Source: an uncultured Blautia sp. (GTDB taxonomy: Bacteria; Bacillota; Clostridia; Lachnospirales; Lachnospiraceae). From it: a DNA stretch of 28,762 nt. Made by a program: the position numbers and the translations under genes. Under the pieces are notes generated by a model. The model saw nothing but the letters and a program-made list of their open reading frames with translations, did no database searches and was not told the DNA's origin. The DNA is taken from assembly GCA_900542045.1 (NCBI GenBank), contig UQMI01000042.1:1-28762 (forward strand), given 5' to 3'. Below, in pieces: positions 22,768 through 28,762 of this stretch (within the stretch, counting starts at the first letter, position 1; the number at the start of each line of letters is the position of its first letter).

Positions 22768-23730
22768 ATGAATTTTGTGGTATTTGATTTAGAGTGGAAT
22801 CAGTGCCCTGATGGAAAAGAAAAAGAAAATCCAAGAATTCCTTTTGAGATTATAGAAATCGGTGCAGTGAAGCTGAACAGCGACAGAGAAATCATAGATT
22901 CCTATCAGGGATATATTAAGCCGCAGGTTTACAGATGGCTGCACAGCAGAACGAAAGAATTGCTTCATATGGAATATAAGGATCTGCGGAATGGCGGAAG
23001 ACCGTTTAAGGAAGTGCTGCAGGAATTTTTTCAGTGGTGCGGATCCGAGTGCTCTTTCTGTACCTGGGGGAATCAGGATCTGATCGAGCTGCAGAGAAAT
23101 ATGAAATTCTATGGTGTTCTGCACTGGCTGCCGGGCCCGGTTTTTTTCTATGACATACAGAAGTTGTTCAGCATTTGTATGGAAGATGGAAGGAGCAGAA
23201 AGTCGCTGGAATATGCTATTGATTTTCTTTCCCTGAAAAAGGATATGGAGTTTCACAGGGCTCTGGCGGATGCCAGATATGCGGCAGAAGTGCTGCAGAT
23301 GCTGGAGTTTCCTGTGGTGATGGAATATTTTTCTATTGACACCTTTCAGAATCCCAGAAGTAAAAAAGAGGAGATCCACATTTCCTATTCACAATATGAG
23401 AAATATGTATCCAGAGAATTTCAGGATAAGGACCGGATGTTAAAGGATCGGGAGACATCTTCTGTCCGATGTCCGAAATGCCACAAAATGGCCAGGAAAA
23501 AGATACGCTGGTTTGCCGGAAATTCAAAGAGCTATTACAGCCTTTCCAGCTGTCAGGAGCATGGTCTCCTGAAGGGGAAAATCCGGGTAAAAAAGACCGA
23601 CCATGATACGTATTATGCCATTAAGACACTGCAGCTGGTGGATGGTGAAGAAGCGGCTTCCGTAATGGAAAAAAGAGAAAGCTTGCGCAAGAAAAGGCTG
23701 ACCCGCAGACAGAAAGAAAAAGAGGCATAA
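22768..23730 (+). CDS. DEDD-type 3'-5' exonuclease with C-terminal Cys/His cluster
   Basis: This 320-residue protein has an N-terminal exonuclease domain of the DnaQ/KapD kind. Exo I is FDLEWN with D7 and E9, Exo II is around CTWGNQDLIELQRN, and Exo III is HRALADARYAAEV with His and Asp. Residues about 232-265 hold CPKCHKMARKK and a later CQEH, a possible zinc-binding unit not usual in minimal KapD proteins. The C-terminal 20 residues are very basic (RKKRLTRRQKEK), suggesting nucleic acid contact. The ATG at 22768 has GAGGAACGAG upstream and lies 12 bp after the nucleoside hydrolase. Whether RNA or DNA is the substrate is unknown. Confidence 0.85.
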   Translation: MNFVVFDLEWNQCPDGKEKENPRIPFEIIEIGAVKLNSDREIIDSYQGYIKPQVYRWLHSRTKELLHMEYKDLRNGGRPFKEVLQEFFQWCGSECSFCTWGNQDLIELQRNMKFYGVLHWLPGPVFFYDIQKLFSICMEDGRSRKSLEYAIDFLSLKKDMEFHRALADARYAAEVLQMLEFPVVMEYFSIDTFQNPRSKKEEIHISYSQYEKYVSREFQDKDRMLKDRETSSVRCPKCHKMARKKIRWFAGNSKSYYSLSSCQEHGLLKGKIRVKKTDHDTYYAIKTLQLVDGEEAASVMEKRESLRKKRLTRRQKEKEA

Positions 23731-23763
23731 GTAAACAAAAACAGGTGTTTTGAAAAAAGAAAA

Positions 23764-23825
23764 GACACCCGTCCAGACAGGTAAATGAGTTACAGAATCT
23801 ACTTGTCTGAACGGGTGTCTTTTTT
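23764..23825. terminator. Long bidirectional terminator between convergent genes
   Basis: Twenty-base arms (23764-23783 and 23800-23819) pair with one mismatch and one G-U, beginning GACACCCGT and ending ACGGGTGTC, around a 16-base loop, followed by six T's. A-rich sequence on the left would serve the minus strand, ending the carboxypeptidase transcript. Confidence 0.9.
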
Positions 23826-23866
23826 GCGTGATGGGAAAGTAAAATACTTCGTTCTGACTTTCCTAT
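23823..23866. repeat. Dispersed hairpin repeat, copy C
   Basis: ATGGGAAAGT (23831-23840) and ACTTTCCTAT (23857-23866) pair around a 16-base loop, AAAATACTTCGTTCTG, equal in length to the loop of copy A. As with copy A, the unit begins in the T-run of a terminator. Over 25 bases from 23823 it differs from copy A at six positions, all transitions. Confidence 0.7.
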
Positions 23867-23918
23867 AAAAATCTCTGCGTTTGTTTTTTGCAATCGAAAC
23901 GTTTCATTCGGATTTCCA

Positions 23919-25082
23919 TTAGATGAAATCCAGATCCTGCAGCGGGCGCTGCAGATAGGAATAGGAGACACCTACCTTGCAGTCGTTATAGAAATAGTCT
24001 GTGCGGATCTTCCATTTGCCGAGTGCATTGGGCAGGTACGTCTGCCTTGCGGTGAGGTCTTTTTCTTCTGCGCCCTTGGGAAGGACCGCATACCCGTCTT
24101 CATAAGATACTGTAAGCGGTGTCTGCAGAAGAGAAGGAAATCTCCAGGAGACATTCGGAAGGAAATAATCCTTTAATGTTTTGGAGCCGGGTGCAGGAAT
24201 GGAGATCCGGTGAAAATTGCCAAATCCGTATTCAATCAGTGCATTGGTATCATCATAGACAGAACTGTCGGACTGCATGACGACAGCGATCAATGTGACA
24301 CTCCCCCGGCGGACATAGGTGACCAGTGTATTGCCGGCCTGGGTGGTATAACCAGTCTTTCCTCCTACGCAGCCGCTGCAGGGATAGCTTTGCAGGACCA
24401 TCCGATGATGATTGGCCAGTTCCCGGCTGGTGGCTGTTTTGTTGGTGGGTGGAATGGTATAGGCAGTTGTGCCGGCAATCTTCCGGAACCAGCGGTTCTG
24501 CCAGGCAGCCCGGGAAATCAGGGCCATATCGTAGGCAGTGGTGTAATGTCTTTCATCGGGAAGGCCGTTGGCATTGTTGAAATGGGTATTCTGACAGCCC
24601 AATTCTCTGGCCCTGGCATTCATGTCTTCCACAAAGCGCTTCAGGTTGCCGCTGGTGTATTCGCCCACCGCATTGGCCATTTCGTTGGCAGAGGCCAGCA
24701 TCACAGCATAGAGACACTGGCTCATCTTCAGTTCCTCTCCCTCCACAGCCCAGATCGTGGAGCTGTCCGCATCTGTGATATGAAGTGCCTGCGCAGATAC
24801 AGGAACCATTTCCTGATAATTATCACAGTTTTCAAGGGCCAGAAGAGTGGTCATGATCTTTGTGATACTGGCCGGATAATGTTTGTCATCTTTATTTTTT
24901 TCATAGAGCAGGTTGCCGGTGCGGGCGTCCATCAGAACAGCAGCCTCTGCATGAATGGCAGGAGCTGCCGGCCAGCCGGAAATATTATCTGACTGGGCAG
25001 CGGAAGCCATAACCGGAATCGGTTCCAGGAGCATCAGCAGGGCGAGCAGTAATGAAAGAAACGAGAAGGCAGATGTTCTCAT
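23919..25082 (-). CDS. D-alanyl-D-alanine carboxypeptidase (PBP5/DacF type)
   Basis: This 387-residue secreted penicillin-binding protein trims the terminal D-Ala of peptidoglycan stem peptides. A signal peptide covers residues about 1-28 (hydrophobic LSLLLALLMLL, cleavage near ASA-A). The three active-site motifs are complete: SITK (S72, K75), SAN (131-133) and KTG (242-244). A C-terminal beta domain of about 110 residues follows the catalytic domain, as in PBP5. No obvious C-terminal amphipathic anchor is seen. It lies 45 bp behind the SGNH hydrolase gene on the same strand, so the two may form one cell-wall operon. It ends in a shared terminator. Confidence 0.94.
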   Translation of the reverse strand: MRTSAFSFLSLLLALLMLLEPIPVMASAAQSDNISGWPAAPAIHAEAAVLMDARTGNLLYEKNKDDKHYPASITKIMTTLLALENCDNYQEMVPVSAQALHITDADSSTIWAVEGEELKMSQCLYAVMLASANEMANAVGEYTSGNLKRFVEDMNARARELGCQNTHFNNANGLPDERHYTTAYDMALISRAAWQNRWFRKIAGTTAYTIPPTNKTATSRELANHHRMVLQSYPCSGCVGGKTGYTTQAGNTLVTYVRRGSVTLIAVVMQSDSSVYDDTNALIEYGFGNFHRISIPAPGSKTLKDYFLPNVSWRFPSLLQTPLTVSYEDGYAVLPKGAEEKDLTARQTYLPNALGKWKIRTDYFYNDCKVGVSYSYLQRPLQDLDFI

Positions 25083-25127
25083 AAATACCTCCGATCTGCA
25101 GTGACGGAAAGATACAGTCAGTCATGG

Positions 25128-26219
25128 TCAGATACGGGCACCGTCGGATCCCACGTAATAGCCGTCAATCCATTGATTTTTTGCCATAGCTCCGTTGTCC
25201 TGCAGATAATAATATTTTCCGTTGGTCAATACCCACTGAGAGGTATAGTATCTGCCGGAAGCACCCACATAATAACGGTTTCCGCTGGAAGCAGTGATCC
25301 AGGAATTGGTTTTCATGCGGCCATAGCGGTCTACATAGAACTTTCCGCCTTCGTAGGAAACCCAGCGGTTTTTGTAGACATCACCGGTGGATGGATTGTA
25401 GGCGTACCAGTAAAGGCCGGTATGTTCCCAGAGCACATTTTTGGTTACAGCCTTCCGGGAATTGATCTGTTCAATAATGTAATTAAATATTTTCTGTGTT
25501 GTCAGAGAATTATAATGAAGGCCATCAGTGGTTGTGAATCCGTCTTTCTTCAGATAATTATAGGTATCGATATAATGGAAATCGTCCAGCTTTGTCTTCA
25601 TTGCCTGATTAAAGTCTCTGATATCTCTGTCTGAACGGGGAATCTGTATGATCTCATTATTTACAGGATTTACGGACATATAATACAGGGTACAGTTCTG
25701 ATTAATCAGTTCCTGGGCCAGATTGTTCAGGTAGGACACATAGCTGTTTTTATTTTCCAGGTCATTGATCCCCAGGTTAAAAATGACGGCTTTGGGAAGC
25801 GGAGTCGTATATTCCTCGCTGGCCAGGAGCCGGTTTAATTTGCTGACGCCGGAGCGCTTGAACCAGAAAAGTCCCTGTCCGCTGCTGGCAACAAAATCCA
25901 CCTGTTCATCGTCCACCCGGTCATTGATCTGAACCGTACGGGAATCACCCACAAAAATAATTTTATCGTAAAATGTAAGATCCGGACATTCAAAATGGCC
26001 GGTTCCAGGCATCACAAGATCCGGTGAACCATCTCCATCGCCGAAATCTCCAACGGCTTCAAAATCATTGCCCTGGGAAAGGCCGGCATTTTCAAACCCG
26101 CTTCCGGCATTTTCAAATCCGCCTCCTGCAGCCTGTACATCGACTGGCAGGGAAGGGATTGCAGTCAATGTGGAAACAGAGACACACACTATAAATGTAA
26201 GCAATTTTTTTAAACGCAT
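25128..26219 (-). CDS. Secreted SGNH/GDSL-like hydrolase with C-terminal wall-binding-like repeats
   Basis: This protein of about 363 residues has a signal peptide (MRLKKLLTFIVCVSVS, cleavage near residue 31), a Gly/Asn-rich linker with two copies of GFENAG, an SGNH-type esterase domain and a repeat tail. Catalytic blocks are FVGDSR (Ser in GDS 91-93), NLGIND (150-153 region) and DGLHYNS (D232, H235). Residues about 265-363 hold four aromatic repeats such as WVSYEGGKFYVDRYGRMKTN, akin to choline/glucan-binding repeats. The start at 26219 has AAGGGGAG upstream; a longer frame from 26345 would precede the signal peptide. It probably O-deacetylates a wall or surface glycan; the substrate is unknown. 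Confidence 0.87.
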   Translation of the reverse strand: MRLKKLLTFIVCVSVSTLTAIPSLPVDVQAAGGGFENAGSGFENAGLSQGNDFEAVGDFGDGDGSPDLVMPGTGHFECPDLTFYDKIIFVGDSRTVQINDRVDDEQVDFVASSGQGLFWFKRSGVSKLNRLLASEEYTTPLPKAVIFNLGINDLENKNSYVSYLNNLAQELINQNCTLYYMSVNPVNNEIIQIPRSDRDIRDFNQAMKTKLDDFHYIDTYNYLKKDGFTTTDGLHYNSLTTQKIFNYIIEQINSRKAVTKNVLWEHTGLYWYAYNPSTGDVYKNRWVSYEGGKFYVDRYGRMKTNSWITASSGNRYYVGASGRYYTSQWVLTNGKYYYLQDNGAMAKNQWIDGYYVGSDGARI

Positions 26220-26290
26220 AATATTACTCCCCTTAAAATATTTGCTGTTTTTTGCATAAAAAGAAAGGGTAATGGAATTACCTTGCTTTG

Positions 26291-26319
26291 ATAATAGCAA
26301 GAATGTCTCTGTTTGTCCA
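26291..26319 (-). promoter_or_regulatory. Promoter of the SGNH hydrolase gene
   Basis: On the minus strand, TGGACA (26319-26314) and TATTAT (26296-26291) have a 17-bp spacer. The -10 box lies in the loop of the inverted repeat CTTGCT/AGCAAG (26282-26301), and the perfect dyad GGTAAT-GGA-ATTACC (26268-26282) follows near the transcription start. Either dyad may bind a regulator. Confidence 0.65.
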
Positions 26320-26338
26320 GAGGAAAACCATTTCACTA

Positions 26339-26368
26339 TTGACATTTGCTTTTATACACGTTTATAAT
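26339..26368 (+). promoter_or_regulatory. Promoter of ileS
   Basis: TTGACA at 26339-26344 and TATAAT at 26363-26368 have an 18-bp spacer. Confidence 0.9.
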
Positions 26369-26374
26369 GAATCG

Positions 26375-26639
26375 ATATGAGATATGAAAAATGCTGTGAA
26401 GGAGACAGTAAGCTGTTTGGAACGCAGCAGCGAGCCGGGGAGGGTGGAAGCCCGGTGTCAGTAAAAACAGCAGAAGATCACTCCTGAGCCTCGATTCCGA
26501 AAAGGAAACAGTAGGAAGAGACGGGTTCTCCCGTTACAGAGAGCAGTATCAGTGTGCATACACTCGTATGTTGTAACAGGTGGTTGCGTGAGTTCGTTTT
26601 GGCTTTCGTCCTTTTACAAGGGCGGAAGCTTTTCTTTTT
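26375..26639 (+). promoter_or_regulatory. Isoleucine-responsive T-box leader of ileS
   Basis: The closing stem AGGAG/CTCCT (26400-26404/26481-26485) and inner stem GCTGT/ACAGC (26412-26416/26467-26471) frame a specifier loop. The likely specifier codon is ATC (26477-26479), encoding isoleucine, followed by A. The T-box core AACAGGTGGTTGCG (26575 onward) offers TGGT to pair with the ACCA end of uncharged tRNA-Ile. The terminator GCTTTCGTCC/GGGCGGAAGC (26602-26611/26620-26629) has a run of T's to 26639. Uncharged tRNA-Ile should stabilise the antiterminator and switch ileS on. The specifier fits the downstream gene. Confidence 0.92.
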
Positions 26640-26644
26640 AATAA

Positions 26645-26708
26645 TCGACAACAGGGCCAAAAGGTCAGAATTTGTCTGGGATCTTTTGACACCCTGCTTG
26701 TTGATCGA
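26645..26708 (+). other. Long imperfect hairpin between the T-box terminator and ileS
   Basis: TCGA, CAAC, AGGG and AAAAGGTC on the left (26645-26669) pair in order with GATCTTTT, CCCT, GTTG and TCGA on the right (26680-26708), about 20 bp in total with bulges. It is not part of a standard T-box and no T-run follows. The role is unknown; it may be a 5' mRNA stabiliser. Confidence 0.45.
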
Positions 26709-26830
26709 AAGAAAGGCCGGTCCAGGCAGGTATTCTGACAGACTGGCCGGACATGCGTTCCAGACCAGGCGCAGGACGGACCCCGTTCCCCTGATGTTAA
26801 TGATAATCATATAAATAGGAGGGAAGCGTT

Positions 26831-28762
26831 GTGTATCAGAAAGTAGATACGAACCTGAACTTCGTAGACCGTGAGAAGAAGGTAGAGAAGTTCTGGAGAG
26901 ACAACCAAATTTTTGAGAGAAGTATGGAAAACCGGAAAGACGGCGATTCCTATGTCTTCTATGACGGACCGCCCACGGCCAATGGAAAGCCCCATATCGG
27001 CCATGTACTGACAAGAGTTATCAAGGACATGATTCCCAGATACCGCACCATGAAGGGCTATATGGTTCCACGTAAAGCCGGATGGGATACCCATGGACTT
27101 CCTGTGGAACTGGAAGTGGAAAAAGAACTGGGACTGGACGGCAAGGAGCAGATTGAAGAATATGGTTTGGAGCCGTTTATTGAGAAATGTAAGGAGAGTG
27201 TCTGGAAATACAAAGGAATGTGGGAAGATTTTTCCAATACCGTTGGATTCTGGGCAGATATGGATCATCCTTATGTAACCTATCATAATACTTTTATTGA
27301 GTCAGAGTGGTGGGCATTAAAGCAGATCTGGGAGAAAGGTCTCCTTTATAAAGGATACAAGATCGTGCCTTATTGCCCCAGATGCGGAACTCCGCTTTCC
27401 AGTCATGAGGTTGCCCAGGGGTATAAGGACGTAAAAGAACGTTCTGCTATCGTGCGTTTTAAAGTAAAAGATGAAGATGCCTATATCCTGGCATGGACCA
27501 CAACCCCATGGACTCTGCCGTCTAATGTGGCGCTCTGCGTGAATCCCAATGAGACTTATGTAAAAGTGGAGGCAGAGGGCAAAGTATATTATATGGCAGA
27601 AGCTCTGGTATCTAAAGTACTGGGCGAGGAAGCGAAGATCCTGGAAACCTATCAGGGAAAAGATCTGGAATACAAAGAATACGAACCGCTGTTTGACTTT
27701 GTTCATCCAAAGAAAAAAGCATATTATGTAACCTGTGATACCTATGTAACGCTGACCGATGGTACCGGTGTGGTACACATTGCTCCAGCTTTTGGTGAAG
27801 ACGACTCCAATGTGGGAAGAAAATATGATTTGCCCTTTGTACAGCTGGTAAATGAAAAGGGAGAAATGACCGAGGAAACAGACTGGGCAGGCACCTTCTG
27901 CAAGAAAGCAGATATGCCGATCCTTCAGGATCTGGAAAACCGTGGTCTGCTGTATTCGGCGCCTACCTTCGAGCACAGCTATCCTCATTGCTGGCGCTGC
28001 GATACTCCGCTGATCTATTATGCAAGAGAAAGCTGGTTTATCAAGATGACAGCGGTGAAGGAGGACCTGATCCGCAACAACAATACGATCAACTGGATTC
28101 CGGAGAGCATTGGAAAAGGACGCTTCGGAGACTGGCTGGAGAATGTGCAGGACTGGGGTATCAGCCGGAACCGATATTGGGGAACACCGCTGAATATCTG
28201 GGAATGTGAGTGCGGCCATATGCATTCCATCGGAAGTATCGAAGAGCTGAAATCCATGTCAGAGAATTGTCCGGACGACATTGAGCTGCACCGTCCGTAT
28301 ATTGATGGGGTAACCATCAAGTGTCCGAAATGCGGAAAAGAGATGCATCGTGTGCCGGAGGTGATCGACTGCTGGTTTGATTCCGGATCCATGCCGTTTG
28401 CACAGTATCATTATCCGTTTGAAAATCAGGAGCTGTTTGAGAAACGTTTCCCGGCCGACTTTATTTCCGAGGCAGTGGATCAGACCCGCGGCTGGTTCTA
28501 TTCTCTGCTGGCTATTTCAACCCTGATCTTCAACAAGGCTCCGTACAAAAACGTAATTGTTCTGGGACATGTACAGGATGAGAACGGCCAGAAGATGAGC
28601 AAATCCAAGGGAAATGCCGTGGATCCCTTTGAAGCTCTGGAAACATACGGAGCAGATGCGATCCGCTGGTATTTCTATGTGAACAGTGCACCATGGCTTC
28701 CCAACCGTTTCCATGGAAAGGCAGTGATCGAAGGACAGCGTAAATTTATGGGGACCTTGTGG
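26831..28762 (+). CDS. ileS: Isoleucyl-tRNA synthetase, 5' part (eukaryote-like class)
   Basis: The first 644 codons are present and open to the window end, with no stop; the full protein should exceed 1,000 residues. The HIGH motif is at residues 55-58 in [31 protein letters not shown] follows, and KMSKS is at 588-592. The editing (CP1) domain includes [19 protein letters not shown], and zinc-like CPRCG and CPKCG pairs are present. The wording of the HIGH region fits the eukaryote-like type 2 enzymes rather than the common bacterial type 1, and type 2 members are often less sensitive to mupirocin. The start is GTG 26831 with AGGAGGG upstream. Expression is governed by the T-box. Confidence 0.96.
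   Translation, partial: MYQKVDTNLNFVDREKKVEKFWRDNQIFERSMENRKDGDSYVFYDGPPTANGKPHIGHVLTRVIKDMIPRYRTMKGYMVPRKAGWDTHGLPVELEVEKELGLDGKEQIEEYGLEPFIEKCKESVWKYKGMWEDFSNTVGFWADMDHPYVTYHNTFIESEWWALKQIWEKGLLYKGYKIVPYCPRCGTPLSSHEVAQGYKDVKERSAIVRFKVKDEDAYILAWTTTPWTLPSNVALCVNPNETYVKVEAEGKVYYMAEALVSKVLGEEAKILETYQGKDLEYKEYEPLFDFVHPKKKAYYVTCDTYVTLTDGTGVVHIAPAFGEDDSNVGRKYDLPFVQLVNEKGEMTEETDWAGTFCKKADMPILQDLENRGLLYSAPTFEHSYPHCWRCDTPLIYYARESWFIKMTAVKEDLIRNNNTINWIPESIGKGRFGDWLENVQDWGISRNRYWGTPLNIWECECGHMHSIGSIEELKSMSENCPDDIELHRPYIDGVTIKCPKCGKEMHRVPEVIDCWFDSGSMPFAQYHYPFENQELFEKRFPADFISEAVDQTRGWFYSLLAISTLIFNKAPYKNVIVLGHVQDENGQKMSKSKGNAVDPFEALETYGADAIRWYFYVNSAPWLPNRFHGKAVIEGQRKFMGTLW

Larger units (their letters stand above)
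26220..26830. other. Divergent regulatory region: SGNH promoter, T-box leader, ileS 5' sequence
   Basis: These 611 bases contain no gene. The minus-strand promoter and a GGTAAT-GGA-ATTACC dyad (26268-26282) lie at the left, the T-box system in the middle, and a long imperfect hairpin (26645-26708) and ribosome binding site before ileS at the right. A second stem, GGCCGGTC with GACTGGCC (about 26715-26752), is also possible. Confidence 0.8.

Noticed and set aside
24210..24992. Plus-strand open frame (260 codons) opposite the carboxypeptidase gene
   Set aside because: The minus strand carries SITK, SAN and KTG motifs in order; the antisense frame has no ribosome binding site or family.
27317..28225. 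Minus-strand open frame (302 codons) opposite ileS
   Set aside because: The plus strand is clearly ileS; the antisense translation is unlike any known domain.

Overview
This window reads as a chromosomal segment of a Clostridia-type Firmicute, most likely a member of the Lachnospiraceae (Blautia/Ruminococcus-like). The indications are a parS-parA-parB-DUF4446-serS arrangement, strong AGGAGG-type ribosome binding sites, SigA-type TTGACA/TATAAT promoters, a T-box leader in front of ileS, SdpR/SdpI and YfhO homologues, and a protein I place in DUF3881. The taxon is inferred from gene content and was not searched. I see no rRNA, CRISPR array, insertion sequence or prophage.

Layout. (1) 1-5140: chromosome partitioning and translation block. 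A parS site lies at the centre of a 38-bp perfect palindrome, followed by parA, parB, a DUF4446 membrane protein, serS and a DUF3881 protein. A gene-poor stretch then ends in a tRNA-Arg(CCT) with its own promoter and terminator. (2) 5246-7493: a run of small + strand genes: histidine phosphatase, P-loop kinase, a short HTH protein that may be frameshifted, a DUF1653 protein and an unknown 90-residue protein. (3) 7589-9669: an autoregulated sdpR-sdpI pair with no toxin gene, and a methyltransferase. (4) 9796-14468: a flavodoxin/ferredoxin fusion, a repeat-rich intergenic region, a TetR gene with twin operators, a nucleoside phosphorylase, and an AraC-GNAT fusion overlapping an MFS exporter. (5) 14470-15759, minus strand: a DUF362 gene behind a promoter of MerR architecture, followed by the broken remains of a RibD-C type reductase. 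(6) 15943-17944: aldehyde dehydrogenase and shikimate kinase (aroK). (7) 17969-21516, minus strand: a YfhO-type membrane glycosyltransferase overlapping a GT2 polyprenyl-phosphate glycosyltransferase, a pair expected to decorate cell-surface polymers. (8) 21684-23730: a nucleoside hydrolase behind a very short leader containing an intrinsic terminator, and a DEDD exonuclease. (9) 23919-26219, minus strand: a secreted SGNH hydrolase with C-terminal wall-binding-like repeats, and a D-Ala-D-Ala carboxypeptidase. (10) 26339-28762: promoter, isoleucine T-box and ileS of the eukaryote-like class, cut by the window end.

How it fits together. The segment is mostly housekeeping with small accessory cassettes. 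Regulation is unusually easy to read: autoregulatory operators for SdpR and TetR, a MerR-type promoter, a T-box and one possible leader attenuator. A short dispersed hairpin repeat occurs three times (10754-10809, 10898-10922, 23823-23866), and the differences among the copies are all transitions. I did not find a clearly new multi-gene system. The strongest unexplained items are the MerR-type promoter of the DUF362 gene, the reductase relic, the dispersed repeat, the AraC-GNAT/MFS module and the terminator-bearing leader at 21713-21808.
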